Below, piece by piece: positions 32,600 through 41,805 of a DNA stretch of 64,000 nt. Position 1 is the first letter of the stretch, and each line of letters opens with the position of its first letter. A model generated the notes under the pieces. It worked only from the letters and a program-made list of their open reading frames with translations, did no database searches and was not told where the DNA came from. Origin of the DNA: Pseudomonas parasichuanensis (lineage in GTDB: Bacteria; Pseudomonadota; Gammaproteobacteria; Pseudomonadales; Pseudomonadaceae); NCBI RefSeq assembly GCF_021601385.1, contig NZ_BQHO01000031.1, forward strand, positions 1 through 64,000. The letters run 5' to 3'. A program made the position numbers and the translations under genes.

Positions 32600-32690
32600 G
32601 GGGCTGCTTTGCAGCCCATCGCGGGGCAAGCCCGCTCCTACAAGGGATCGCATTTTCCTGTAGGAGCTGCCTTGTGCCGCGAAAATCTTC
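32600..32690. repeat. Hairpin plus BIME after cinS
   Basis: GGGGCTGCTTTGCAGCCC (terminator-like hairpin, 32600-32617) is followed by REP copies CGCGGGGCAAGCCCGCTCCT and the mirrored CCTGTAGGAGCTGCCTTG. It separates convergent cinS and lolE. Confidence 0.75.
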
Positions 32691-32712
32691 AATTCAACGA
32701 GCGGTTTGAGCC

Positions 32713-33957
32713 TTACTCGTAACGCAGCGCCATCGCCGGCTCGATCTGCGAGGCGCGGTACGCCGGGTAGATGGTCGCCAGGAAGCTCATCACCAGGCCC
32801 GCCGTGCAGATCAGCGCCACGTCGCCCCACTGCAGCTCGGACGGCAGGCTGCTGATGAAGTAGATGTCGGAGGTGAAGATGTGCTGGCCGCTGACCCGCT
32901 CCAGCCAACCGACCACCGCGCTGACATTCAACGCCAGGGCCACCCCGAGCACACCACCGAGCAGGGTGCCGACGATACCGATCAGGCTGCCCTGGACCAT
33001 GAACGTGCCCATGATCTGCGCAGGGGTGGCACCAATGGTGCGCAAAATCGCAATGTCCGCGCCCTTGTCGTTCACCACCATCACCAGGGTGGCGATGATG
33101 TTGAACGCCGCCACCGCGATGATCATCATCAACAGCAGGCCGATCATGGTCTTTTCCATCTTCATGGCGCTGAACAGGCTGCCCTGGGTGTGCGACCAGT
33201 CATCGGCGCGGTAGGCATCGCCCAGGCCCGCGGCAATGGCCTTGGACACCTGCGGCGCGGCATACAGGTCGTGCAGTTTGAGACGTACGCCCTGCACCTG
33301 GCCCGGGGCCCAACGCTGCATCTCGCCGGCATCGGCAATGTGGATGTAGGCCTGGGAGCCATCCAGCTCGGCGCCCACCTTGAAGATGCCGACCACGGTC
33401 AGGCGCTGCATGCGTGGGGTGATGCCACCCGGCTCTTTGCTGACTTCAGGGACGATCAAAGTCAGCTTGTCACCGGTATTAAGGCGGAAGCGCCGGGCCG
33501 TCAGCTCGCCGATGACCACCCCGTACTCGCCCGGCTGCAATGCTTCCAGGCTGCCCTGGACAATATGCCGGGTAACGATGGAGACCTTGCCCTCCTCGGC
33601 CGGGTCGATACCGGCAACCTGGATCGGCTGCATCGCCCCGCGGTACGACAGCATGCCTTCCATCTCGGTGATCGGCGCGGCAGCCATCACCGCCGGGTTG
33701 CCTTCGGCGGCGCCGGCGACCTTGCGCCAGTCGTCCAGTGGCTGCACGCCGAGGATGGCGGCATGTGGCACCAGGCCAAGCACGCGCGAGCTCATTTCGC
33801 GCTGGAAGCCGTTCATCACCGACAACACCGTGATCATCGCCAGCACGCCCAGCGACAGGCCGATCATCGAGGTCATGGAAATGAACGAGATGAAGTGGTT
33901 GCGACGCTTGGCACGGGTGTAGCGAGCACCGATGAACAAGGACAAGGGTCTGAACAT
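32713..33957 (-). CDS. lolE: Lipoprotein-releasing ABC transporter permease LolE
   Basis: The product is 414 residues from ATG 33957 ([20 protein letters not shown]). It has the FtsX-type layout: an N-terminal membrane helix, a large periplasmic domain and three C-terminal helices ([60 protein letters not shown]). With LolC and the ATPase LolD it extracts outer-membrane lipoproteins from the inner membrane. It is last in the lolC-lolD-lolE operon and a close paralogue of the first gene. Which paralogue is C or E is assigned by gene order. Confidence 0.88.
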   Translation of the reverse strand: MFRPLSLFIGARYTRAKRRNHFISFISMTSMIGLSLGVLAMITVLSVMNGFQREMSSRVLGLVPHAAILGVQPLDDWRKVAGAAEGNPAVMAAAPITEMEGMLSYRGAMQPIQVAGIDPAEEGKVSIVTRHIVQGSLEALQPGEYGVVIGELTARRFRLNTGDKLTLIVPEVSKEPGGITPRMQRLTVVGIFKVGAELDGSQAYIHIADAGEMQRWAPGQVQGVRLKLHDLYAAPQVSKAIAAGLGDAYRADDWSHTQGSLFSAMKMEKTMIGLLLMMIIAVAAFNIIATLVMVVNDKGADIAILRTIGATPAQIMGTFMVQGSLIGIVGTLLGGVLGVALALNVSAVVGWLERVSGQHIFTSDIYFISSLPSELQWGDVALICTAGLVMSFLATIYPAYRASQIEPAMALRYE

Positions 33958-34018
33958 GAACCGGGATACCCAATGAAAGTGTGAACCGGGGCGCTTCAGC
34001 ACGCCCCGCGCAGGCGAT

Positions 34019-34717
34019 TCAGATCGCCACCAGGCGCCCGTCTTCCAGGCTCAGCACGCGGTCCATCTGGCGCGCCAGGTTGAGGTCGTGGGTCACCACC
34101 AGGAAAGCGGTCTGCGAGTGAGTGGACAGCTCGCGCATCAGCTCCTGGATACCGAGGGCGGTATGGTGATCGAGGTTGCCGGTAGGCTCGTCGAGCATCA
34201 CCAGGCCCGGGCGGTTGACCAGGGCACGGGCGATCGCCACGCGCTGGCGCTCACCGCCGGACAACTCGGCCGGCTTGTGATTCAGGCGATGGCCCAGGCC
34301 AACGCGCTTGAGCAGCGCTTCGGCACGCTCGCGGGCCTCGGCGATCGGCGTCTTGCCGATCAGCAGCGGCATGCAGGCGTTCTCCAGCGCGGTGAACTCT
34401 GCCAGCAGGTGGTGGAACTGGTAGACGAAGCCCAGCGCGCGGTTGCGCAGCAGCCCACGGGCCCGCTCGCCGAGCGCCGAGAGCTCTTCACCGGCCAGCC
34501 ACACGCTGCCCTGGGTCGGTGTATCGAGGCCGCCCAGCAGGTTGAGCAAGGTACTCTTGCCCGAGCCCGAACTGCCGACGATGGCCACCCGCTCACCGGG
34601 GTGCAGCTCAAGGTTCAAGCCGGACAGCACCTGGACCGACTCCGGGCCTTCGTCGTAGCTCTTGCCCAGGTTGCGGCAACTCAACACGGCTTTATCACTC
34701 ATGCGCGACTCACTCAT
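34019..34717 (-). CDS. lolD: Lipoprotein-releasing ABC transporter ATPase LolD
   Basis: The product is 232 residues from ATG 34717 (ATG 34702 is an alternative). Walker [11 protein letters not shown]-loop FVYQFHHLL, signature LSGGERQR, Walker [13 protein letters not shown] and the switch His in VTHD are all present. It powers lipoprotein release by LolCE. It overlaps the end of lolC by eight bases; lolE follows after 61 bases. Confidence 0.93.
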   Translation of the reverse strand: MSESRMSDKAVLSCRNLGKSYDEGPESVQVLSGLNLELHPGERVAIVGSSGSGKSTLLNLLGGLDTPTQGSVWLAGEELSALGERARGLLRNRALGFVYQFHHLLAEFTALENACMPLLIGKTPIAEARERAEALLKRVGLGHRLNHKPAELSGGERQRVAIARALVNRPGLVMLDEPTGNLDHHTALGIQELMRELSTHSQTAFLVVTHDLNLARQMDRVLSLEDGRLVAI

Positions 34718-35960
34718 AACGTAGCGCCTCTGCAGGCTGGGTGCGCGAGGCACGCCAGGCCGGGTACAGGGTGGCGAAGAAACTCAGGACCAAGGCCGCA
34801 CCGCAGACCATCCACACATCCTGTGCCTGGAGCTGCGAGGGCAGGTAATCGATGAAGTACACGTCGGCGTTGAGGAACTTGTGCCCGATCAGCGTCTCGA
34901 TGCCGGCGATCGCCGCACTGACATTGAGTGCACCGAGGATGCCGATGGCGGCGCCGATGAGGGTGCCGACCACGCCGATCACCGTGCCCTGGACCATGAA
35001 GATGGCCATGATCTGGCCCGGCGTTGCGCCCAGGGTGCGCAGGATGGCGATGTCGCCGCGCTTGTCGTTGACCACCATCACCAGGGTGGAAATGATGTTG
35101 AACGCTGCCACCGCCACGATCAGCAGCAACAACAGGCCGATCATGGATTTTTCCATGCGGATGGCCTGGTAGAGGTTGCCGTGGGTGCGGGTCCAGTCAC
35201 GTGGATAGAACTCCTGCTCGCCCAGTTGCTGGGCGATGGCCCAGGCTGCACGCGGGGCCTGGAACAGGTCGTCGAACTTGAGGCGGATGCCCTGGACCTG
35301 GTCAGGCTTCCAGCGGTGCAGGCGCGACAGGTCGTTGATGTTGGTGAGGCCGAGGTAACCGTCGATCTCGCCGGCGCCAACGTGGAAGGTGCCGACCACG
35401 GTGAAGCGCTTCATGCGCGGGAACATGCCCGCCGGCGTCACGCTGACCTCGGGGGCGACGAAGGTCAGCTTGTCGCCGATGGCCACGCCGAGCTTCTGCG
35501 CGGCCTTGTCGCCGATCATGATGCCCCACTCGCCCGGTGCCAGCTGGTCGAGGCTGCCGTCGAGCACGAACTTGTCGATGATCGACACTTCACGTTCGCG
35601 CGCCGGGTCCACGCCGTTGAGCAGCACCTTCTGCACTTTGCCTTCATGGGTCAGCAGGCCCTGCATCTGGGTGAAGGGCGCAACCGCCAACACTTGCGGA
35701 TTCTGCTTTACTTTCGAGGCAAGGCCCTGCCAGTCGTCGATCGGCTGGCCGGTCTCCAGCGTGGCATGGGGGATCATCCCCAGCACGCGGGTACGCATCT
35801 CGTGATCGAAGCCGTTCATGACCGACAGCACCACGATCATCACCACCACGCCCAGGGCGAGGCCGATCATCGAAGTGAGCGAAATGAACGAGACAAAGTG
35901 ATTGCGGCGTTTGGCACGGGTGTAGCGCGTACCAATGAATACGAAAAGAGGTCTGAACAT
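34710..35960 (-). CDS. lolC: Lipoprotein-releasing ABC transporter permease LolC
   Basis: The 416-residue product begins [20 protein letters not shown] and shares its whole architecture with lolE: first helix [19 protein letters not shown], periplasmic domain, and helices from [17 protein letters not shown] onward. LolC contacts the periplasmic chaperone LolA. It is the first gene of the operon; the promoter should lie in the 93 bases between it and the divergent PilZ gene. Confidence 0.88.
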   Translation of the reverse strand: MFRPLFVFIGTRYTRAKRRNHFVSFISLTSMIGLALGVVVMIVVLSVMNGFDHEMRTRVLGMIPHATLETGQPIDDWQGLASKVKQNPQVLAVAPFTQMQGLLTHEGKVQKVLLNGVDPAREREVSIIDKFVLDGSLDQLAPGEWGIMIGDKAAQKLGVAIGDKLTFVAPEVSVTPAGMFPRMKRFTVVGTFHVGAGEIDGYLGLTNINDLSRLHRWKPDQVQGIRLKFDDLFQAPRAAWAIAQQLGEQEFYPRDWTRTHGNLYQAIRMEKSMIGLLLLLIVAVAAFNIISTLVMVVNDKRGDIAILRTLGATPGQIMAIFMVQGTVIGVVGTLIGAAIGILGALNVSAAIAGIETLIGHKFLNADVYFIDYLPSQLQAQDVWMVCGAALVLSFFATLYPAWRASRTQPAEALRYE

Positions 35961-36053
35961 GTCGGGGCTTGTTCGGATGAAAGGGAACGTCCTTGTGGCG
36001 ATGCGCCTACGGCGGCTTTACACTCGGACCACCGCCGCAACCTTGGGTTCGCC

Positions 36054-36638
36054 ATGACGACATTAGACGAAGAAGATCGCCGCGAATACTACCGCATCGA
36101 AGATCGGATCGCACTTCAAATCAGCCCCCTCAGCGCGGCCGAAGCCCTTGATACAGAACTGTTGCAGGATGATTCTGAGCTGTTCAACCTGCTCAGCGAA
36201 TTGCACCTGTCCGACTTCGAATCACAACACCTGCTGCGCCAGCTGAGTGAGAAGGACCGCACCCTCGCCGCCTTCCTGCGCGCCCAGAACAAACGCCTCG
36301 ACCTGCTCAGCGCCGTGGTCGCGCAGACGCTGCTCGGCGAAGTGGGCCAACCGCAGCCGGTGATCATATCCGAGGGTGGCATCGAGTTCGCCCAGGCACA
36401 ACGGCTAAACCCCGGCACCCGGGTAAAAGTGAAGATGGTACTGATGCCCCGCGCCCACGGCTTGTTGCTGCGTGGCCGCGTCACCCACTGCGACCCACGC
36501 CCCGACGGCAGCTTTGAAGTGGGCACCGAATTCATCGACATGAGCGACGCCCAACGCCAACTGCTCGCGCGCTACATCCTGCAGCGCCAGCAACAGCAAC
36601 GGCGCCAGGCACTGGAACAGAACGACTCCGCCACCTGA
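36054..36638 (+). CDS. PilZ domain protein with N-terminal helical region
   Basis: The 194-residue product starts MTTLDEEDRREYYRIED, with the c-di-GMP contact RREYYR at the N-terminus. A helical insertion rich in Leu/Asp follows (about 30-100). The beta-barrel part is GGIEFAQAQRLNPGTRVKVK to GTEFIDMSDAQRQLL. In P. aeruginosa the equivalent gene lies between lolC and the GDPD gene. The second PilZ motif reads ISEGGI, close to the D/N-x-S-x-x-G pattern but without its first residue, so c-di-GMP binding may be weak. Confidence 0.78.
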   Translation: MTTLDEEDRREYYRIEDRIALQISPLSAAEALDTELLQDDSELFNLLSELHLSDFESQHLLRQLSEKDRTLAAFLRAQNKRLDLLSAVVAQTLLGEVGQPQPVIISEGGIEFAQAQRLNPGTRVKVKMVLMPRAHGLLLRGRVTHCDPRPDGSFEVGTEFIDMSDAQRQLLARYILQRQQQQRRQALEQNDSAT

Positions 36639-36668
36639 GCCATTTTTCTCTGATTTGAAGGAACGAAC

Positions 36669-37385
36669 GTGACCCTGATCTATGGCCATCGCGGCGCCAA
36701 GGGCGAAGCCCCCGAGAACACCCTCACCAGCTTCCGCCAATGCCTGTCCCACGGCGTGAACCGCTGTGAACTCGACCTGCACCTGTCGGCCGACAACGAA
36801 CTGATGGTGATCCACGACCCTACGCTCAAGCGCACCACCGGCCGGCGCGGCAAGGTGGTCGAACACCCGGCCGCCGACCTGATCAAGATCGACGCACGCC
36901 AGGGCGGCCCGGGCCATGTGCAACCCTGCCCTATCCCCAAGCTGGAAGAACTGTTCGAAAAATGCCCGTTCGAGCATTGGCAGCTCGAAGTGAAGAGTGC
37001 GTCACGCACCCGCGCCGCCACCACCGTGCTGGCGATACGCGAACTGGCCCAGCAGTACGGCCTTCTGGACAAGGTCACCATCACCTCGAGTTCACGGGAA
37101 GTGCTGGGCGCCGCCCAGGAACTGGTGCCCGACGTGAAGCGCGGCCTGGTAGCCGAATACGCCTGGCTCGACCCACTGAAGGTCGCACAGAACTATGGTT
37201 GCGAGATGCTGGCATTGAACTGGACACTGTGCACCCCCGAACGCCTGCTTAAAGCACAGGGCCAGGGTTTGCACGTGTCGGTGTGGACGGTCAACGAACC
37301 GGCACTGATGCGCCGGCTCGCTGATTTTGGCGTGGACAGCCTGATTACAGACTTTCCCGGTTTGGCCAAGACCACCCTCGGGTAG
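36669..37385 (+). CDS. Glycerophosphodiester phosphodiesterase
   Basis: The 238-residue product has the GDPD signature: HRGAKGEAPENTLTSF with catalytic His7/Arg8 and metal-binding Glu, CELDLHLSADNELMVIHDPT, and ALNWTLCTP/VWTVNEPA near the C-terminus. It hydrolyses glycerophosphodiesters to glycerol-3-phosphate and an alcohol. No signal peptide, so cytoplasmic (UgpQ-like). Start is GTG 36669, after TTGAAGGAACGAAC. It lies 30 bases after the PilZ gene, probably in one operon. Confidence 0.9.
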   Translation: MTLIYGHRGAKGEAPENTLTSFRQCLSHGVNRCELDLHLSADNELMVIHDPTLKRTTGRRGKVVEHPAADLIKIDARQGGPGHVQPCPIPKLEELFEKCPFEHWQLEVKSASRTRAATTVLAIRELAQQYGLLDKVTITSSSREVLGAAQELVPDVKRGLVAEYAWLDPLKVAQNYGCEMLALNWTLCTPERLLKAQGQGLHVSVWTVNEPALMRRLADFGVDSLITDFPGLAKTTLG

Positions 37386-37433
37386 GGCTGAAATCGGTCT
37401 CCCCGACCGGCTCAGGCCACCGGCCGGAGCCGC

Positions 37434-38828
37434 TCAAAAAAGCCGGTTCAGGCCGTCGTAGGCAGCTACCCGATAGGCTTCGGCCATGGTCGGGTAGTTG
37501 AAGGTGGTGTTGACGAAGTACTTCAGATTGTTCTGCTCACCCGGCTGGTTCATGATCGCCTGGCCGATGTGGACGATCTCCGAAGCCTGGTAGCCGAAGC
37601 AGTGCACGCCGAGGATTTCCAGGGTTTCGCGGTTGAACAGGATCTTCAGCATGCCTTGCGGCTCACCGGCGATCTGCGCGCGGGCCATGCTCTTGAAGAA
37701 GGCCTTGCCCACTTCGTACGGCACCTTGGCCTGGGTCAGTTCCTGCTCGTTCTTGCCGATCGAGCTGATCTCCGGAATGGTGTAGATGCCGGTGGGCACG
37801 TCATCAACGAAACGCCAGCTGCCGTTGTCGACGATGCTGCCGGCAGCGGAGCGGCCCTGGTCGTGGGCGGCACTGGCCAGGCTCGGCCAGCCGATCACGT
37901 CGCCGGCACCGTAGATGTTCGGCACGCTGGTGCGGTAGGCCTGGTCGACTTCGATCTGGCCACGGCTGTTGACCTTGATACCGATGTTCTCCAGGCCCAG
38001 CTTGTCGGTGTTGCCGGTACGGCCGTTGCACCACAGCAAGGCGTCGGCCTTGATCTTCTTGCCCGACTTCAGGTGCAGGATCACCCCGTTGTCCAGCCCT
38101 TCAACCCGGTCGTATTCCTCGTTGTGGCGCACGGTGATGTTGTTGTTGCTGAAGTGGTAGCTCAGCGCCTGGGAGATTTCCGAGTCGAGGAAGCTCAGCA
38201 GCTGGCCACGGTTGTCGACCAGCTCCACCAGCACGCCCAGGCCACTGAAGATCGAGGCGTATTCGCAACCGATCACCCCGGCACCATAGACGATCAGCTT
38301 GCGCGGGGTGTGGCTGAGGCTGAGGATAGTGTCGCTGTCATAGACGCGCGGGTGGTGGAAGTCGATGTCGGCCGGGCGGTACGGGCGCGAGCCGGTGGCG
38401 ATGATGATCTGCTTGGCATTGAGTTTCTCTACCACACCGTTGGGGCAGACCACTTCCACGGTTTGCTCGTCGGCGAAGCTGCCGGTGCCGGTGAACACGT
38501 CGACGCGGTTGCGGGCGTAGTAGCCGGTACGCGAGGCGACCTGCTTGCTGATCACCTTCTCGGCGCTCTTGAGCACGTCGGGGAACGAGAACCAGCGCGG
38601 TTCGCCGATGGCGCGGAACATCGGGTTGGTGTTGAACTGCATGATCTGCCGCACGGAGTGACGCAGCGCCTTGGACGGGATGGTGCCCAGGTGGGTGCAG
38701 TTGCCGCCGACCTGACGACGGCTGTCGACCATGGCCACCTTGCGCCCTGCTTTGGCGGCGTTCATTGCCGCGCCTTCTCCGGCCGGGCCGGAACCCAGCA
38801 CCACTACGTCGTAGTTGTAGACAGCCAT
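37434..38828 (-). CDS. sthA: Soluble pyridine nucleotide transhydrogenase
   Basis: The 464-residue flavoprotein has the FAD motif [15 protein letters not shown] (8-22), then [17 protein letters not shown] (41-57). The redox disulphide of related dehydrogenases is replaced by a single Cys, as in SthA. A second Rossmann motif is [15 protein letters not shown] and the C-terminal dimerisation domain contains [14 protein letters not shown]. It interconverts NADH and NADPH in the cytoplasm. ATG 38828 follows GAAGGAGTACGC. Confidence 0.93.
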   Translation of the reverse strand: MAVYNYDVVVLGSGPAGEGAAMNAAKAGRKVAMVDSRRQVGGNCTHLGTIPSKALRHSVRQIMQFNTNPMFRAIGEPRWFSFPDVLKSAEKVISKQVASRTGYYARNRVDVFTGTGSFADEQTVEVVCPNGVVEKLNAKQIIIATGSRPYRPADIDFHHPRVYDSDTILSLSHTPRKLIVYGAGVIGCEYASIFSGLGVLVELVDNRGQLLSFLDSEISQALSYHFSNNNITVRHNEEYDRVEGLDNGVILHLKSGKKIKADALLWCNGRTGNTDKLGLENIGIKVNSRGQIEVDQAYRTSVPNIYGAGDVIGWPSLASAAHDQGRSAAGSIVDNGSWRFVDDVPTGIYTIPEISSIGKNEQELTQAKVPYEVGKAFFKSMARAQIAGEPQGMLKILFNRETLEILGVHCFGYQASEIVHIGQAIMNQPGEQNNLKYFVNTTFNYPTMAEAYRVAAYDGLNRLF

Positions 38829-38942
38829 GCGTACTCCTTCAGAACTGGCCCGCCGGCCGGTTGGCCGCGGGGCGCGATCATGTCGCCTTAGCGCCATGAG
38901 AAAATTCGGGTGCAGTCTAATCAAGCGTGAACGCCGCGCACA

Positions 38943-39035
38943 TTAACCCTTGGTCGCGTCGTAGGCCACTTTTGCCTGCACTACATGTGGTTTCACCGAA
39001 TCCATGGTGGCGATCATCCGTGGCTTGCCTTTCAT
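38943..39035 (-). CDS. Possible 30-residue protein coupled to apbE
   Basis: ATG 39035 overlaps the apbE stop (ATGA) and opens a 30-codon frame (MKGKPRMIATMDSVKPHVVQ to AYDATKG) ending at TAA 38943. The coupling and balanced composition suggest a real small protein, but there is no family I recognise and chance cannot be excluded. It lies in the gap between apbE and sthA. Confidence 0.35.
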   Translation of the reverse strand: MKGKPRMIATMDSVKPHVVQAKVAYDATKG

Positions 39036-40036
39036 TCGCCTTTCAGCGCCCGCTCGAACGCCGGGGTGGAACGGGAGACGAAGCCACCTTCGGCCCGAGT
39101 CACCAGCACCGCGGCGATACCCTGGGCGATGGCGAAGTCCCAGCCCTGCTGCGGCCCCAGGATCAACAACAGGGTCGAGTAGCCGTCGGCCAGCAAGGCC
39201 GATGCGTCGAGCACGGTCACTGACGCCAGGTCATGCTCGACCGGGCGCCCGAGGCGGGCATCGAAGGTGTGCGAATAGCGCCGGCCATTGTCCTCGAAAT
39301 AGTGCCGATAGTCACCCGAGGTCGATACCGCCAGCCCCTGCACGGCAATGACCTGGCGGGCGATCTGGCGATCCTCGCGGGGCAGCTCCAGGGCCACCCG
39401 CCAGGGGCTGCCATCGGGCTTGCGGCCCACGGCCTTGAGCTCGCCGGTGGCCTCGGCGAGGAAGCTGTCGATGCCCATCGTTTGCAGGTGCGCGGCAATC
39501 AGGTCGACGGCATGGCCGGCGGCGATGCTGTTGAAGTCCAGCTCGATCAGCGCGTCCTTGCACAGGCGCTCGCCCTCGATGCGCAAGTGGCGGTAGCCAA
39601 CCCGCTGGCGGGCCAGGGCCTGCGCCTGGGCGTCCGGCACCTGCAGTTGGCGGGCTTGCGGGCCAAAGCCCCACAGGTCCAGCAGCGACTCGACGGTGAG
39701 GTCGTAGGCGCCCTGGCTCTGTTCGGCCAGGTGCTGGCCGAAGGTGACCAGTTCGAGCATGTCGGCATCGACAGGTAGGCACTGGTTGGCCGGCAACTGG
39801 TTGAAGCGGCTGACGGTGGAATCGCCGCGGTAGGTGGAGTAATGCGCGTCGATGGCCTGCAGGATGCCTTCGACCGCCGCCTGCACCTGCGCCGGCGCCG
39901 GGCCGCCGGGTTGGCGCACGTACTGGATGCTGTAGCTGCTGCCCATCGTCGGGCCGCCGAAGCGCTCGAGGGTGGGGACTGGATCGCAGCCAGCCAGGAG
40001 CATCAGGATGGACAAGAGTGCTGCGCGCAAATTCAA
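39032..40036 (-). CDS. apbE: ApbE-family FAD:protein FMN transferase, lipoprotein
   Basis: The product is about 334 residues from TTG 40036, giving a lipoprotein signal RAALLSILMLLAGC. The longer in-frame opening at 40159 would translate a terminator and a REP element and is rejected. Then come GGPTMGSSYSIQY, DFNSIAAGHAVDLIA and SGDYRHYFEDNGRRYSHTFD with the metal-binding region, and a conserved DASALLADGYST end. ApbE attaches FMN to threonine of target proteins in the periplasm. No target such as Nqr/Rnf genes is seen in the window. The rare TTG start is uncertain. Confidence 0.85.
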   Translation of the reverse strand: MNLRAALLSILMLLAGCDPVPTLERFGGPTMGSSYSIQYVRQPGGPAPAQVQAAVEGILQAIDAHYSTYRGDSTVSRFNQLPANQCLPVDADMLELVTFGQHLAEQSQGAYDLTVESLLDLWGFGPQARQLQVPDAQAQALARQRVGYRHLRIEGERLCKDALIELDFNSIAAGHAVDLIAAHLQTMGIDSFLAEATGELKAVGRKPDGSPWRVALELPREDRQIARQVIAVQGLAVSTSGDYRHYFEDNGRRYSHTFDARLGRPVEHDLASVTVLDASALLADGYSTLLLILGPQQGWDFAIAQGIAAVLVTRAEGGFVSRSTPAFERALKGE

Positions 40037-40055
40037 GTTCTCGACAGGTTGCACT

Positions 40056-40087
40056 GGCCTCTTCGCGGGCAAGCCCGCTCCCACAGG
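40056..40087. repeat. Single REP element upstream of apbE
   Basis: GGCCTCTTCGCGGGCAAGCC followed by CGCTCCCACAGG: one standard REP copy between the gap terminator and apbE. Confidence 0.82.
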
Positions 40088-40122
40088 AATCGCAGTCGCC
40101 TTGGGAAACACAATACCTGGCC

Positions 40123-40156
40123 AAAAAAAACGGGAACCCGAAGGTTCCCGTTTTTT
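40123..40156. terminator. Bidirectional terminator downstream of gap
   Basis: CGGGAACC-cgaa-GGTTCCCG with an eight-base A-run before and a six-base T-run after. It ends gap transcription on the minus strand and can also block the plus strand. Confidence 0.9.
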
Positions 40157-40174
40157 CAATGCATTACAAGCGGA

Positions 40175-41623
40175 TCAGCGTGGAAACGCTGGCGGGTTCA
40201 CACCGGCCATGTCTTCCATCACACGAACTACCTGGCAGCTGTAGCCGAACTCGTTGTCGTACCAGACGTACAGGACAACGCGGTTGTCGCTGCAGATGGT
40301 CGCTTCGGCGTCGACCACACCGGCGTGGCGCGAACCGACGAAGTCGGTGGAGACCACTTCCTGGGAGCTCACGTAGTCGATCTGCTTGTGCAGCTCGGAG
40401 TGCATGGCGGTCTGGCGCAGGTACTCGTTGAGTTCCTCGCGGTTGGTGGCCTTCTCCAGGTTCAGGTTGAGGATGGCCATCGACACGTTTGGCGTCGGTA
40501 CACGGATCGCGTTGCCGGTCAGCTTGCCCTTGAGCACTGGCAGTGCCTTGGCGGCTGCGGTGGCGGCACCGGTTTCGGTGATGACCATGTTCAGCGGCGC
40601 GGCACGGCCACGGCGGCTGCCCTTGTGGAAGTTGTCGATCAGGTTCTGGTCGTTGGTGAACGAGTGAACGGTTTCGACGTGGCCGTTGACGATGCCGTAC
40701 TGGTCGTTGATGGCCTTGAGCACCGGCACGATGGCGTTGGTGGTGCAGGAAGCAGCGGAGATGATCTTGTCATCGGCGCTGATGTCGCCATGGTTGATGC
40801 CGTGCACGATGTTCTTCAGCGCGCCTTTGCCCGGTGCGGTGAGGATCACGCGGGCAGCGCCCGGGCAGGCCAGGTGCTGGCCCAGGCCGTCGGCGTCACG
40901 CCATACGCCGGTGTTGTCGACGATCAGCGCATCCTTGATGCCGTACTGGGTGTAGTCGACTTCGCTCGGGCTCTTGGCGTAGATCACCTGGATCAGGTTG
41001 CCGTTGGCGGTGATGGTGTTGTTGGCTTCGTCGATGGTGATGGTGCCATCGAACGGGCCGTGCACCGAGTCACGACGCAGCAGGCTGGCGCGCTTGACCA
41101 GGTCGTTTTCGGCGCCCTTGCGCACGACGATGGCGCGCAGGCGCAGGCCGTCGCCACCACCGGTCTTCTCGATCAGGATGCGCGCCAGCAGGCGGCCGAT
41201 GCGACCGAAGCCATACAGCACGACGTCGGTGCCCTTGCGTGCAGAGGCGTTCTGCTGACCGACCACATCGGCCAGTTCTTCGCGAACGAACTGCTCGGCG
41301 GTGCGACCGTTGCCTTCCTGCTTGAACTTGTTGGCCAGCTTGCCCAGGTCAACCGAAGCGGCGCCCAGTTTCAGCTCGCTCATGGCCTTGAGCAGGGGGA
41401 ATGTCTCGTGGACGGACAGTTCGGTTTCGTCGGCTTGACGGTGACGCGCAAAGCGGTGGGCCTTGAGAATCGAGATAACCGAACGGTTGATCAGGCTGCG
41501 GCCATAGATCGAGCTCACCACATTGTTGTTGCGGTAGAGCTGACCGATAAGCGGGATCATCGCTTCAGCCAGGGCTTCACGATCGATCCACTCACCAAGA
41601 CACTGGTCGGGCTTCTGAGTCAC
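40175..41623 (-). CDS. gap: Glyceraldehyde-3-phosphate dehydrogenase, N-terminally extended
   Basis: The product is about 482 residues from GTG 41623 (TQKPDQCLGEWIDREAL), chosen because GGAAGG stands just before it; ATG 41638 lacks a site. The first ~125 residues are an extra helical domain. The NAD-binding domain then starts at VVLYGFGRIGRLLARIL, and the catalytic Cys is in SAASCTTNAIVP. The C-terminal WYDNEFGYSCQVVRV is standard. This long class is paralogous to the glycolytic enzyme and usually works in gluconeogenesis. It is divergent from mfd, as in P. aeruginosa. Confidence 0.92.
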   Translation of the reverse strand: MTQKPDQCLGEWIDREALAEAMIPLIGQLYRNNNVVSSIYGRSLINRSVISILKAHRFARHRQADETELSVHETFPLLKAMSELKLGAASVDLGKLANKFKQEGNGRTAEQFVREELADVVGQQNASARKGTDVVLYGFGRIGRLLARILIEKTGGGDGLRLRAIVVRKGAENDLVKRASLLRRDSVHGPFDGTITIDEANNTITANGNLIQVIYAKSPSEVDYTQYGIKDALIVDNTGVWRDADGLGQHLACPGAARVILTAPGKGALKNIVHGINHGDISADDKIISAASCTTNAIVPVLKAINDQYGIVNGHVETVHSFTNDQNLIDNFHKGSRRGRAAPLNMVITETGAATAAAKALPVLKGKLTGNAIRVPTPNVSMAILNLNLEKATNREELNEYLRQTAMHSELHKQIDYVSSQEVVSTDFVGSRHAGVVDAEATICSDNRVVLYVWYDNEFGYSCQVVRVMEDMAGVNPPAFPR

Positions 41624-41805
41624 GGTAACCTTCCACATGTAGGGGAACAAAAAAGGGGCTACATTATGACGCCCCGCGGCGTATCGGGCAATGAGCGCCT
41701 GTCGCCGGCCGCAAGCCCCGTCGCCATGCCCTTTCGAGCCTGACAGCGCGCCCACTCACCGGTACAATCGACCTCTTTGCCGCAACGCTTGGAGTCGGAT
41801 CTTCC

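Noticed and set aside
32881-33984. Open frame antisense to lolE, and a similar one within 34881-36053 antisense to lolC
   Set aside because: His/Asp/Gln-rich shadow translations; only the PilZ part of the second frame, from 36054, is a gene.
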